In this document: positions 22,608 through 35,487 of the stretch, piece after piece
Layout: every line of letters begins with the position of its first letter
Numbering within the stretch: the stretch's first letter is position 1
Source of the DNA: Nelumbo lutea
Lineage: Eukaryota; Streptophyta; Magnoliopsida; Proteales; Nelumbonaceae
Assembly: GCA_022828595.1 (NCBI GenBank)
Contig: JAKGHH010000004.1
Location: 24,436,372-24,500,371, forward strand
Reading direction: 5' to 3'
Length of the DNA stretch: 64,000 nucleotides
Program-made: the position numbers and the translations under genes
The notes under the pieces: model-generated
Told to the model about the DNA's origin: nothing
Databases searched by the model: none
The model's input: the letters and a program-made list of their open reading frames with translations, nothing else

Positions 22608-23134
22608 TTAAGCAGAATTTGGTGTAGAGAATCATGGTATCTATCATTTGAATGGAATTCTTTACCTTGTGGCTCTACAGTGGAAATAAAAAGATAGAAA
22701 ACCTGTGATTTCATTGGAAGGTATGTACTATATCTGTTTATCTCTTTACAAGTGCTTTAGTAGTCAAAATATATAGCCGCAAAGCAAATCTAATGGCCAA
22801 ATGGAAATGAGTGTCACGCAAGACAGATATCTCTTTGGCCAAAATCCAAACTAAAAAAATGCCAAGAAAATGATTTTAAGGTTTTAATAATTTTTTCAAC
22901 CAGTCAATGCAGCACTTTTCAAGCTATGCCTCCTGGTTATTTTTTATTGAGGCAATTATTTTTTAATGGAGGAGAGATGTTTTTTGTTTTCTTTTTCTTT
23001 GCCTTATTCTTTATTCCAAGGTGGAAAATATACCTGGAGTTCAACTATATAACTGATTTTACATTTGCCAAAAAGTCTGTAACTGAATTTTTGTTATTTA
23101 GTTCAAGAAAGAAAACATGGAATAACATGATAAT
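22608..23134. other. 3' flank of the unrecognised host gene
   Basis: This follows the TGA at 22605-22607 and probably includes the 3' UTR. AT-rich, with no other gene seen. Confidence 0.5.
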
Positions 23135-23427
23135 TTGAAATAAATGTGTGTTTCCTTCCCAAGTATCTAAGATCATCTTAGCCAAAATTCAAACTGTCTA
23201 TTCAATGGCTTGGAAGTAGGGGTGCAGCTCTGGAGGGTTGGGTTGGATTAAAGGTCAACCCAGTCCCAACCGTATGGTGCAAACCTTGAAATAAATGTGT
23301 TTTTCCTTCTTAAGTATCTAATATCATCTTAGCCAAAATTCAAACTGTCTATTCAATGGCTTGGAAGTAGGGGTGCAACTCTGGAGGGTTGGGTTGGATT
23401 AAAGGTCAACCCAGTCCCAACTGTGTA
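23135..23427 (+). repeat. 151-bp tandem duplication
   Basis: The segment beginning ttgaaataaatgtgt is present twice, at 23135-23285 and from 23286, with few differences. Each copy ends with the left end of an inverted-repeat element (ggggtgca... ggttgggttgg). Confidence 0.9.
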
Positions 23428-23920
23428 GGTGCATACCTTGGGCTTAGCCCTGACCCAACCCAAGGTTATGCGTAAGTTTATCAACCCACATCCAACACAA
23501 CCTGGGTTGGGCTCAGGCTCAGGCCGGGTTAGTTGGGCATGGGTGGTTTGGTCAGGTTTGGAAGAATTTATGTATATATTTTACATAGTCATCTTTAATT
23601 GGGCTTTATGGCCCAATTTACGAGTAGAATTGATTGAAAATATGTTCAATGCACATAAGTCATACTTTATACATATATAGATGTATACATAATTAGAAAT
23701 AAAAAAGATATTTTATGCAAATGCAATACACTTATGTATGTACTGTTTTTGAGCAGGATTGGATTGGGCTCGGGCTACTTGAGGCCTCAACCCAAGTTTA
23801 GGTGAAGCCCGAGTTTTCTGTCCCAAGCCCAGCCCACAGCCCGAAAATTTAGGGACCAACCTGTGCAAAAACTCAGGTTGGGTTGGGCTCGGGTTGGACC
23901 CACCCAAGTTTCACCCCGAA
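23369..23920. mobile_element. GGGTTGG-type inverted-repeat element
   Basis: The left end reads ggggtgcaact and the complement of the right end reads ggggtgaaact. The subterminal parts are rich in GGGTTGG and CCAACCC on opposite sides, and the interior is AT-rich. Flanking ttggaagt and ttggaaga look like an 8-bp duplication with one mismatch. It is non-coding. Confidence 0.65.
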
Positions 23921-24969
23921 TTGGAAGAGTTCTCACATGGGAATCTACTCAAGTAAGGCTCTTGATAGAGATGAATGGTAAAACAAGATTCAGATGGAAG
24001 GGCCAAATATAGTAGGATAGAATAGACGTACAAGTACACACCGGGGAAAAATTAAAAGTCAAAAGTCCTTTTTTTTCATATATTTGTTTTGGGGAAAAAT
24101 CTATGGTAAGTGCACCTTGTGTAACATGAACGAATGAAAAATAAATTGTTCATGTAATGTCTTTATAATCAATTGAAATTTTGATTGTGTAAAAATATTT
24201 GAAATGCACCATGGTTGGATCCTTGTTTTGGCCTCAAGGTTACAAGTTTATCATATTTTTTTAATAGGTTACCATGTAATTGGTACCTTGCCTCATAGAT
24301 ATATCGCCTAACACAAGGTTTTAAAAACCGACCCAGAAGCGGAACCGTTCTAGCTATCGATTTCTAGGTCAACGGTTTGATTGTCTGGGCCGAACGGTTT
24401 GGATGGTTTGCATATTAGGGCAACTATTTTATACAATTTTTTGAATCGTCATTCACCCAGACGGCCGGACCGTTCGGCCCAGAAGCCGTCCAAGCAACCG
24501 GTTCTGTTTCACCCCTAACTCATTCATGGGTCAAAAACCGTTGACTTGGTCAGAAAACTGTTGACCCAGATAGTCGAACCATCGACTCGTTTGACCCAGA
24601 CAGCGATTCTAACCCAGGAACTCTCTTCTTTGTCAGAAAGCATACAAACTCATATTTGAGTCCATGTCTCAGTTGTCTCAGATCTGAGTTCGTGTCTCAG
24701 ATTTGAGGAAGAAGAAGAGAGAGAGAAGTAGAAGAAGAAGAGATCTGAGAACTCAGATCTGTGTATATTGCCGCCGCCTCGCCATCATTGTCGTTGTCGC
24801 TATTATCGTCGTCGGTGAGCGTCGAATAACCCTCCTCTTCCTTCTTCTTCCCTCCTCCTTCCCTCCTTCCTTTTTTCTCTTCTTTTCTTTTTTCCTTTTT
24901 CCTTTCTTTCTCAGCCGACAGCATCTCCTCTCCTTTCTCAAATCTCATAACTCATAAAATAGTTGCCCT

Positions 24970-25164
24970 TGTAGAGAGTGAAATCTAGCTGTAGGGCTAT
25001 TTTTGTATATATCTCTCTTGTACATTAAGGGTGGATTCATCCTTTTACAACTTAATATAAACATTTCTTTTAGGGTGTCGATTGATAAAATGTGTCACAC
25101 CCACCATTCGACTGTGTTGTCTCTCTCTCTTTCTCTTCCTCAATTTTTCGATCCGACTCTGACA
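24970..25164 (+). repeat. 5' LTR of copia D
   Basis: It starts TGTAGAGAGTG and ends CTCTGACA. The following tggtaccatagaag is a poor match to the usual primer-binding site. Confidence 0.9.
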
Positions 25165-25598
25165 TGGTACCATAGAAGGTCACGATCTGATCTGCAAGTG
25201 ACTACTTCCTCACCTCTTTCTTATCTGTTATCTAGAGTACTCCCCAATAGTATTTGGGAGGCTCTTGAGTGTTCTTGAATCCGATTTTTGAAGCTGCATT
25301 CAATCAGAACTCGATAGACTATTCTTGGACTGTTGCGCCACCATATTCTTCTTTTGGATTGGATCTCCCTCTAGAAGCATCGGATCAGGTTGAAACTTTA
25401 GATCTAGTGTCACCCAAGGCAGATCTTTTGTTTCCAATTGGCTTGGTTTGAATCGGATTTGGTCTAGAAGGGTTTTGAGCCACTTCAGAGTTCGGCAGAC
25501 CCTTACAGTTTCCTTTTCTAGACATTGACTGAAAGGTACTTCATTATTCTATTGTTTTGAATACTTCTATCTGTGATTTTTCTTGCTCTTGTGATTCA

Positions 25599-26560
25599 AT
25601 GGCATCAGAAAGAATGAAAATTCTCCCCATCAGGTTTAATGGTACGAACTATGCACTCTGGGAATTCAATTTCCAATTTCATGTGGAGGCGAAAGGTCTC
25701 TAGGGATATTTGTATGGATCAGTAGTTAAACCTGATGATTCAGACATCAAGGGTCTTAATAAGTGAAGAATTGATAATGCAAAAATTGCATCATAGATCT
25801 GAGGATTCGTTGAAATTGACATTGCAATTCCTATGAGAGGATACAGGATTGCTTGTGAAATGTATGAGTACCTCGAGAGAGTATATCAGCAATCAAACAC
25901 ATCAAAACAGTACCAGATAGAGGTTGACATCTTCTCCTATTATCAAGGAGAAAGAAATGTTCAAGAGTACTATGCTGGGTTTATTAGCCTTTGGACTGAA
26001 TATGAGCTTGTTCACATCGGGAATGATCCTTTAGAATGTTGTGTGAAGTATATGAAGGAACATTTTGATAGAAGAAAGATTATGCATTTCCTAATGCATT
26101 TCATACTTGAATCCGAAGTTGTTAAATCTAATATCTTGAGCCAATGAACAATTCCTGACTTGGATACTATTCTTGGAGAAATTTTGAGGGCCAAAACCAG
26201 ATTTGCCACACAGACTACTCTGGATGAAAGGAAGGAGTCTAACATTGATATTATCTTTCTAGAAACAAAACCGAAAGGGAAGGACTTTTTTTAAAATACG
26301 GTGCTATGAATGTAAGGAGTTTGAGCATGTTGTTTCTCACTACAAGAAAAAGAATACATGCATCTACTATAAGCAGGTTGGTCATATTATCACTGAATGC
26401 CCCACTCGGCCTCAGAAAAGCAATGGATCAAATCAGAAGAAAGGAAGCTACAAGGCTTATCAAACGGGTGTAGATGGATTAGATGCAGCATCCTCCATTA
26501 CTTCTGTGACTGGACAAAATGACACCTCAGGTAGCATGTCTGAATAACGAATTCGACAAC
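25599..26560 (+). pseudogene. copia D gag
   Basis: It starts MASERMKILPIRFNGTNYALW at 25599, a typical copia gag N-terminus. A UBN2-like helical region follows (YEYLERVYQQSNTSKQYQIE, then FISLWTEYE). Two zinc-knuckle relics lie at about 26300-26410 (CYECKEFEHV, then CIYYKQVGHIITEC), and the second has lost a Cys. Internal stops occur near 25700 and 25765. Confidence 0.78.
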
Positions 26561-26639
26561 TCATGTCCTTTGTTATCTTTTCGGCTTTCTCTTCTATGGA
26601 CCTATTTGGTAAGTCTCTTACCTATTGTCCCTCACTGAA

Positions 26640-28240
26640 CCATCTATGATACATTGACTCGGGAGCCTCTAACCATATGATAGGGGCCACTCTTAGTCAA
26701 TGTCCTAAACCCCATCTCCCCAATAAACACATTGTTACTGCTAATGGTGAGAAATTAGATATAGTTGGATGTAATGATTTATGTTTATCTACTTTTAAGT
26801 CATCTCCATTTCATTTGTCCAAAACCTTATTTGTACCTAAGTTTACCACCAATTTAATTTCTGTTGGCCAACTTGTAGAGGAAGGTAACAATGTCTCATT
26901 TACTTTTGATGGTTGTTTGATAAAAGACCAGCAAACTGGGAGGTGAAGGGGAAGGGGCATAGACTAGAAAGACTCTTTGCTCTAGAATTTGAGAAGAATA
27001 AAACTGTGTCCGCTTCTACTTCATATTTGATTTCTACTACTTATAGTTTTGAATCTGTTAATTGTAATAAAGATTGGCAGTTGTGGCATAAATGATTGGG
27101 CCATTCTTTTTATAAGAAACTTGATTAGTTGTTTTTCTTTGGTAGTTTACCCGTTTCTAATGTTTCTCTTAAAAATGTGAATAAAGATTGCATCACTTGT
27201 GGCTTATTTAAGAGTTATATTTTGTCTTTTCCTTCTCATTCTGAACATGCAACAGTCCATTTTTATTTAATACATATTGATGTTTGGTCATCTCCAGTTG
27301 TCTCACGGATGGGTTTTAAATATTTTGTAGCATTTATTGATGACTGCACTCGTTTCACTTGGGCCTATTTTCTTCAAAATGAATCTGAAGTGTACTCCAT
27401 ATTTCAGCACTTTCACACCTATGTTGCTACTCAGTTTGATGTCCGAATTTGTGTGCTACAATCGGATTCAAGGGGAGAGTATATTGATGGGAATTTTCAA
27501 ACTACTTAAAACAAAATGAGGTTGCAGAAAGAAAAGATGGGCATATCTTGAGTGTAGCCAGAACTCTTCCACAGGTCCCACGTACCCTCTTGGTTTTGGG
27601 TGGAGACAATCAGCACTACTTTGTATCTCATAAATTGTCTTCCATCATTAGTTTTGAATAACTCCTCTCATTTTCAATCCCTCTTCCACAAATCCCCAAA
27701 CCTATCCATGCTCAGAGTATTCGGATGTGCTTGTTTTGTCTACATTCCACCCCATGAACGCACAAAGTTAATTATACAAGTAGCTTTGTACACCTTTATG
27801 GGGTATAGCTCTAAACATAAAGGGTATCTTTGCTATGACCCTTTGGTTTGTCGTCTTCGAATTTCTCATAATATAGTTTTTCTTAAAAGTGTCATTTTTT
27901 GAACATATTGTGAAGTTCCCAACTCCTTTCGTTTCCTTGCTGCATAGTTTTGATTCTACAGGTACCTCGAATACTCCATTGTCACTTCCGCAACAACTTC
28001 AGACCTACTTCAGGAAGCAACAACCTTCTTCAGTCTCCATCCCCCATGCTCTGCCTCCAGTTGTTGATTCGGACACTCTAGTTGCCTCAGTAAGTGTTCA
28101 ATACCTTCCCTCTGAACCTATTGCTCCTACTTTACGCTGTTCCTCTAGAATTTCTCATCCACCTAAACGTTATGGTTATTCACCAGACCATAGCTCATTT
28201 TTTGCCATTTTATCTACCACAGGCATTCCTAGATCTTATT
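26640..28240 (+). pseudogene. copia D protease and integrase
   Basis: The protease motif YIDSGASNHMIGA at about 26650-26690 keeps its catalytic Asp. Pre-integrase and integrase motifs follow: LFVPKFTTNLISVGQL, HIDVWSSPVVSRMGFKYFV, FIDDCTRFTWAYFL and LQSDSRGEY. The conserved FMGYSSKHKGYLCYDP stretch is at about 27795-27845. Frameshifts and stops occur at about 27095 and 27508. Confidence 0.8.
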
Positions 28241-29760
28241 AATAGGCTGTAACAGAATTATACTGGAAAGATGCAATGGATTCTGAGATTCCAGCTCTTC
28301 TAGAAAATAACACCTGGGACTTGGTCAAAGCTCCACCTGAAACATCTCTCATAGGAAGTCAATGGGTATATTCTATGAAACTAAAATCTAAAGGATGCCC
28401 AAACAGATAAAAAGCTAGGCTTGTTGCATAGGGTTACAAATAGGAATATGGGATAAACTATGAGGAGACATCTGCTCTTGTAGCTAAGATGACCATTGTA
28501 CGAATTTTTATGGTTGTGTCTGTAGTCAAATAGTAGACAAATCATCAGATGGATGTCAAGAATGCTTTTCTCCACGGGGAATTGAAATAGACTGTTTACA
28601 TGAAGCCTCCTTCGGGATATTGTACAAATCCGCAACTTATTTGTCGTCTAGAGAAGTCACTTTATGGCCTGAAGCAAAGCTCCTAGGGCCTGGTTTGAGA
28701 AGTTTGGATCTGTCATCACTGATGTTGGCTTTATTCAGAGTTTTTCTCATTACTCATTGTTCACCCTAAGGCGAAAGCAAGGAGTAACGATATTGCTCCT
28801 TTATGTTAATGATATACTCATTATAGGGGATGACATATAAGGAATTTCTAGGCTACAACAATTATTCAATGAATCCTTCAAGATAAAGGACTTGGGGCCG
28901 TTGACATATTTCTTGGGCCTTGAAGTGAGCAGAAATTCTCAAGGCTTGTTAATCAACAGAAGTAAGCGACTGATCTCCTCTAAACTAGAAAATCTTAGTG
29001 ATTCTAAGATTGTGGACACTCCACTAGAACTAAACCTAAAACTCAGCAAAGAAGATGGGTCTCCTCTTGAAGGTCCTACCCTTTGTCGTCAGCTAGTGGG
29101 TAGTTTAATTTATCTCACCATGACTCGGCCAGACATATCTTATGCAGTTCAGATAGTAAGTCAGTTTGTGTCTTCTCCGAGACAACCACATTTATCTGCA
29201 GTTCATCGGATTATAAGATATGTACGAGGCACACTGTCACATGTGATATTCTTCTCCTCATCATCTCCCATTCATCTTATGGCCTATGCGGATGCTGATT
29301 GGGCTAGATGACCTGACACCCAATGGTCCACAACTAGCTAGCGTGTCTTCCTAGGCAACTCCCTTATCTCATGGAAGTGTAAGAAACAAACTACTGTGTC
29401 CAAATCTTCCACTAAAGCTAAATACAGGGCTATGTCTTCCGTGTGTAGTGAGATCATATGGCTCCGTACTCTTCTATTTGAAATATTAAATGAGCCACCA
29501 TTACCTGTTCCTATTTATGTAGACAACATTAGTGCAATCAAAATTGCATCCAGCCCCGTCTTCCATGAGTACACTAAACACATAGAAGTTGATTGTCACT
29601 TCATTCGCAATCTCCTTCTTGAGGGTACCATGTCTCTTCCTCATGTCTCTTCTGGGCTCCGACTGACAGACTTGTTAACTAAAGCAATGACATGGGCTCA
29701 GCATCAATTTCTCATGGACAAATTAATGCTTATTCCTAGGCATCAGTTTGAGGGGGTGTA
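28241..29760 (+). pseudogene. copia D reverse transcriptase and RNase H
   Basis: The RT region has [25 protein letters not shown] and LKQS-like motifs with several stops. The catalytic box reads YVND (near 28803) instead of YVDD, so RT is dead. From 28892 to 29311 the C-terminal RT part (MGPLTYFLGLEVSRN) is open. RNase H follows with YADADWAR and KSSTKAKYRAM (29396-29761) and ends next to the polypurine tract gtttgaggggg before the LTR. Confidence 0.82.
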
Positions 29761-29968
29761 GAGATAGTGAAATCTAGTCGTATGGCTATTTTTGTACTTT
29801 TATTTTCTATATATATCTCTCTATATTATTAAGGGTAGATATGTTCTTTTACAACTTCATATAAATATTTCTTTTAGGGTGTCGACTGATACAAGGTGTC
29901 ACACCCACCATTCAGCTGTGTTGTCTCTCTCTCTTTTTCTTTCTCAATTTTTCGATCTGACTCTAACA
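29757..29968 (+). repeat. 3' LTR of copia D
   Basis: It starts TGTAGAGATAGTG after the purine tract and ends CTCTAACA. It aligns with the 5' LTR over its length, with a small insertion of about 17 bp around tttattttctatata. Confidence 0.92.
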
Positions 29969-30595
29969 GCCCTAATATGCAAACCGTCTGAACCGTTCGA
30001 CTCGGACAATCGAACTGTTGACTCGGAAACCAGTAGCTAGAATAGTTCCGTTTTCATGTCAGTTTTTAAAACCTTGATTTTATGAGTTATGAGATTTGAG
30101 AAAGGAGAGGAGATGCTATCGGCTGAGAATGAAAAAAAGAAAGAAAAGAAACAAAGAAAGGAGAAAGGAAAAAAGAAAAGAAGAGAAAAAAAAAAGTAAG
30201 GAGGGAAGAAGAAGGAAGAGGAGGGTGGTTCAACGCTCACCGGCGACGATAATAGCGACGGCGACGGCAACATACACATATCTAAGTTCTCATATCTGAG
30301 ATCTGAATTCTCAGATCTTCTTCTTCTCTCTCTCTTCTTCTTCCTCAAATCCGAGACACGAACTCAAATCTGAGTTCGTATGTTTTCTGATGAAGAGAAT
30401 TCTTGGTTCAAAACCGTTGTTTGGGTCAAATGAGTCGACGGTTTGACTATCCAGGTCAGTGGTTTTCTAACCAAGTCAACGGTTTTTTACCCATGAATGG
30501 ATTAGGGGTGAAACAAAACTGATTGTTTGGATGATTTCTAGGCAGAACGGTCCAACCATCTGAGTCAACAACGGTTCAAAAACATTGGCCTAACA

Positions 30596-31549
30596 TGAAG
30601 TGGCAAGTCTATAAAGTTAAGGCTGTGTTTAGATCTTCACGAAAAGAAAATTGTATTTGGACAGGACTTGACCATTCTGTTTTGGGTTTTTTTTCCTACT
30701 AAAGTGAGCTGGTTCCCGAGAGTTCTTTCCTGCCTCACTAATGACTAATCAAATTAAAAACAACTATTGAAACCCCAGGGGTGCTGAAAACCGACCTATC
30801 TCCCTGAATTGTATTTTTATTGGGAAAATCTATGATGGCTGAAAGACATGGCACTGAAAGACATGGATAAATACCATCTGAATGATTGGTTAAAATAATT
30901 ATGATACGGTCACGCGTTTTTTAAATATTATTTTTGGTATCATAATTAAATCCATTTTTATTTTGAAAAAATAATTCCCAATGGTACCGAAAAGGTATGG
31001 TTACGTAAAAAGATCGATAACCAATTAATTGATCAGTGCTAATCATTTAACTGGTATTCGATTATATATAAATTCACGTGGGTTTTCTGATTGACTAAAG
31101 GTTTTCAGGTACATAACTTTCTAGCACAGTAGAAATTGCTTTTATTATTTGGAGCAAGGATTATAGTTAAACGCAATGACTGTTCAGCTGGATGTGTAAC
31201 CAATAATAATGTCTCCATGCCAGTAATAAAATACATAGGATTCGTACCTTTCATATTGGAGCCATGAATTTACTACTAACAAGGAATCTTATGTCCTTAT
31301 CATTGATTCCACAGTCTGCAGCTATCGCATCCAGTTAATTTGAGTATATATAATTTATTTATAGCTTTATCCCTTCTATATGAGATCGTTAATATCCTTC
31401 ATTTATATTTGTACTAATATGGAAGTGTGATTAGCTCCTCGAGGCTTTTGGACTTTATTATGAATAATACCCCTCTTTGAATTTGGTCTCTCTCTATTGT
31501 GAGGATGAAAATTGTGATTTGAATACTACTATTAAGTTCATTCTATTTT
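30596..31549. other. intergenic DNA without recognised features
   Basis: AT-rich, with no supported gene or repeat structure. Confidence 0.5.
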
Positions 31550-32780
31550 TTCTCATTAAATCCTATTTTTAAGGTATTTCATATTTAAGTTCTACCGTTT
31601 GAGTCAAAATAGGCCAATCCATGAAGTTATATTTAAATACTAAAAATTTTAAGATGAAAACTTTGTTACACTTTTAACATTATATATTTATCATACTAAA
31701 TAAAAATAAGTATGATAATTAAGTATTTTTATTAATAAAGGAAATGAAACACAAAAATTAAAACCAACCCAAAAAATAAACAATTTTCTTATCTTAGTAG
31801 TGTGTCAATAGTTTAACTATTCAGGTTAAATGGGTAAATCTATATTGTCATAATTAAATAATAGACATTTTGAAAAATAGAACAAAAAATACAAAAAAAA
31901 AAAGTAAATAAATTTTGTAGAAAATGTTTGAACACTTTTCTAATATTATATATTAATCATATTAAACAAAAAATAAGTGTAAAAAATAAGATATGGTTAT
32001 ACTAATAATGGAAATAGAATACAAAATCTAAAGTTGATCCTAAGTCAATATGGTTTTTTCTATCCCAAGTGGTGGGTCAATTGTTCGATAGGTCAAATGG
32101 GAGAACTCATGATGTCATAACTAAATAATAAAAATTAAAAAAAAATAGATAGCAATACAATAAGTTGCAAAAAGAAGCATAGAAATTTTGTAGAAAAATA
32201 TGGGAGCATTTCTAAAACTATAAATTCATTTTATTAAAAAATGATAAGCAAAATTATATTTTAGTGAAGAGATGGAATACAAAAATTAAGGAAAAAAATA
32301 ATCTTACGACCCTACTAATTGGATTGAATTGATCTATGGTCCAATTATCTCCACGATAATGGTTTTCTACATGCAAGCAATTTAATGGTAAATGGACCAA
32401 AAATCCTAATTAGGTGATGGGTCAATCTGTTTATTCAACTATAGGATAAAAAAAATGTTGTTAAAAATCAAGTGTTTTAAAAACCTATTTGAACCACATT
32501 TCGCTCTCAACCAAACAAATTAAGTAATTAACTTGTGGTGTCATAAATTAAATAATAAAAATAAAAGTATAGAAAACATCATAAAATTTAAAAAAAATTG
32601 AACATGTCTTCAATATTATATATTCCTTATATTAAACAAAAAAATATATCTTAACAAATGAAAATTATTGTTATTAATCATGGAAATGTTTCATCCATGG
32701 CTTGTTGATCTGGTAAAATAAGTTAATGATTCAATAAATAAGGTCATCTAATTCTTGACCAAATTAATGATTTTATTAAA
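31550..32780. repeat. AT-rich diverged tandem array
   Basis: At least four diverged units share a block like ttctaatattatatatta followed by catattaaacaaaaa, near 31672, 31940, 32215 and 32610. They also share gtcataa(c)taaataataaaaatt blocks near 31848, 32115 and 32550. Spacing is about 270 bp for the first units and about 395 bp for the last. Pairs of units further share ttttgtagaaaa and gggtcaat-type phrases. Confidence 0.7.
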
Positions 32781-35487
32781 AAATAATTTGAGGTGAAATA
32801 TACCCACGTCTACCCACAACACACTACCTCTGTGCATTGGAAACTACTTCCCATGCATAATACTATGTAGAAGGATGAGATGTTCCCCATGTGTGGCTGT
32901 GATGTTGTGTGGATAGACGTGGGTAGAGTTCTTATGGGCAAAAGATCTGGACTTGGTGTGGGGTTGGATCTGCTACCCACAAGCTATTCCCACATCCCTA
33001 GTACCCTATCAATAAAGCATTATATCTATACATCGAGAATATCTCTTGTCATTTATATGGAAATAAAAAATACACAATAGCGTTGGTTGGTCTGTGAGTA
33101 GGGAGGTGGAAACAATTTGTGGGTAGCAGATACGTATAGCTCCAGGTATCCTTTTTATGAGATCTTATGGAGATTTGTGGACCTAAATGGATCACGTGAC
33201 CACAATTATATGAATGTGGCATGGACAGCCTCTCTCTCTCTCTCTATTGTACTTGTATATTTCTTCCATGTTTATATATATATATATATATAAAAGGAGG
33301 GGGTGGCAATAAAAGTTGATGAAATTACCCTTTCCCCATTCCCTTAACCCTTTGTTGTATGAAGTTTACTTTTGCTACGATATTGTCGTAGGCAAGGTTA
33401 AAGCAGAAAATCATAATGTAGTGCCCCCACCAAGAAATCACTACATCTAATTCAAGGTGTGGCCATGATAATAAATCAAGGGGTTTAATTTAGTAGGTGT
33501 TTGGGATTGATGTCATTTCTTCAAAAAACAGTACCACATCAACATTACATCATAAATCCGTTTTCTAAGAAAATGCTTGCTATTTGGTTGGTTGTTTTTT
33601 TGAAAAGACATTTTCTTAGACCATGCCTTGGAAACCGGGAAAGGTGTAGTTTGAAAAAATACCATTTTTGGTGTTTTTCTATTTTTCTACTATTGCTAGC
33701 AGTGGTGGGTTGATGTAGCATTGAAAAATGCCAATGTGGCAGCAACAATAATGGTACTAAATAGAAAACCTGATAAAACAATTTCTAAGAAAACAACATG
33801 TTTATGCAACAATGATTTTTGAGAAAACGCCTCCTATGAAGTGGCATCCATCCTAAACACCACCTTAGTTGTTTTAGCGCATGGCTAGTATCACACATTG
33901 GCAGAGGCCCATGAAGCAGCCAATATCTGAGGTGGAGTGGCAATGTAACCAAACAACACTAGAGAAAGGAGTGCTTACTGCACAAAAATTAGAGATTGGT
34001 TCATATCCCTTTGTCAATTGCGAGGCTATAAGAGCTTTCAAGGCCAAGTTCAACTGTTTCCTTCCTTGTTGATCCTCGTGTACATCGATTGACAATAGGG
34101 AAAAGGCAAGGACTTCCCCAGCTTACAAGTTCTTGTGGGACCATTTTTGCACAATGGTTGCTAGCCTTATAGGAGGGTGAGGAAGAGAAGAGAAAAGAAA
34201 GAATGTAAAGATGGTCCATGTGATCAACATTGAAGAGAAAAGGAGAAGCGAGGGAGGTAGCTAGCGAGGAAGAAGAGGGGAGAGTGAGCATTTGCATTCC
34301 ACCCAAAAATGCTTTGTTGTTGATGTGTAGATCTAATCCTATGAAGATGGCTTCTCTGGCTAATTGCTACTTGGAGCCCTCTGTCACAAAGGCTGGCAAC
34401 CAGGTAATCTACTAACACTTGTTAGTCTGTTTAATTTAGAGGGTGTTTGGAACCATGGGTGTTTATTCAATAAACATTGTCACATATTTGCCACTTCAAT
34501 AGTTCCCCTCTCATGCTCTTCATTATGCGTCAAGAATAGCAAAAAGTGACTTTGGTTTGTATATGCCTACTGTTTAGGGAAATTATTTTTAAAGCTTCCT
34601 CAAACAGTTAGGTGTTTTTTCATTGTTATGTTGATGTGGTGTCTAGTGGTGTTTAGTTGTCATAAATGGTTTCAATTATTACCTTTCTCGATTTAGCAAA
34701 CAAATAAAGTACAAATGTTAAATGAAAAAAAAAAAAGCAAACCAAACCAAACACATTTAGGGCTTGTTTGTTTCCCCTTAACTCTTATCTCCTAAGAGGA
34801 ATCTTTGAACTTTAAGAGAAAAATTATTGTTCATTTCCTCTATCTCTTAAAGTACAATCATACAACTTTTTGTTTTCTAATGATACCCCCCTAAAAAGCA
34901 AACAAAAACTCTAATATATGGGGTCAAAATAGATATTTGATAATTTTTAGAATTCAAAGTTCAGAGTTCAAAACAACGTTCTCTGCATTCAAAATTCAGA
35001 GGAAAGAAAAATTAACCAATACTAATATACCTCTTAATATAATTATTGCACTTTCAAATTCTAGACTTCATAGCAAAGGAACAGGTCCTTAATCTATGGA
35101 CATGAATTTCATGAATATTTTTAAAAAGTTATAGAGAATTAAAAAAAAATTGCTAAAAAGTTAAGATGAGTTTTAAACAATATAACCCATATAAGAAATT
35201 AAGTACCATTTAATTTCCACCGACTATTATTATCTCATTTGTACAATATCCCCCACACACTATATTCCCAATTGAATTTCCTGTTTTGGCCACATCCCTT
35301 GTATCGCTTACTCCCTCCCAATTCCAAATTGTGTATTACTGTATAACTATAACCAAGGTATAACTGTATAAGTTATCAGTATAAAATCATTTCGCTTGAT
35401 TATATTATATTATATTAAATAAATCCAACAGTAACACCCGCAATCACACAAAGCGCCTTCCCACCCATTAACAAATAGATAAACATC
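32781..35487. other. intergenic region upstream of CYP51
   Basis: No gene is supported. A CT run at about 33229-33245 and a (TA)10 run at 33273-33292 are the only clear simple repeats. Open frames here are short, overlapping on both strands, and lack motifs. Confidence 0.5.

Larger units (their letters stand above)
24970..29968 (+). mobile_element. complete Ty1-copia element D
   Basis: The 4,999-bp element has short LTRs (24970-25164 and 29757-29968) and the 5-bp target duplication GCCCT on both sides (24965-24969 and 29969-29973). The internal order is gag, protease, integrase, RT, RNase H. It belongs to a different lineage from X, A, B and C. Many stops, a changed RT catalytic box and frameshifts show decay. 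It landed inside an inverted repeat of the surrounding foldback element. Confidence 0.93.
24314..30587. mobile_element. foldback hAT-like element interrupted by copia D
   Basis: The exact 8-bp duplication GCCTAACA flanks it (24306-24313 and 30588-30595). Ends are inverted: CAAGGTTTTAAAAACCG at left, and CAATGTTTTTGAACCG as the complement of the right end. The left arm (24314-24969) and right arm (29969-30587) are largely reverse complements, including a CTCAAATCTCATAACTC block and AACGGTT-rich parts. Without copia D it would be about 1.27 kb. An additional inner end (TTTTTAAAACCTTG at 30063-30076) suggests two units fused head to head. The long open frames in its polypurine tracts (24697-24957, 30037-30348) are low-complexity and not genes. 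Confidence 0.8.

Noticed and set aside
24697..24957. Long open frames on both strands rich in Lys/Arg/Glu or Ser/Leu
   Set aside because: They come from polypurine/polypyrimidine sequence in the arms of the foldback element and recur in inverse at 30037-30348. No domain, splice or start context supports a gene.
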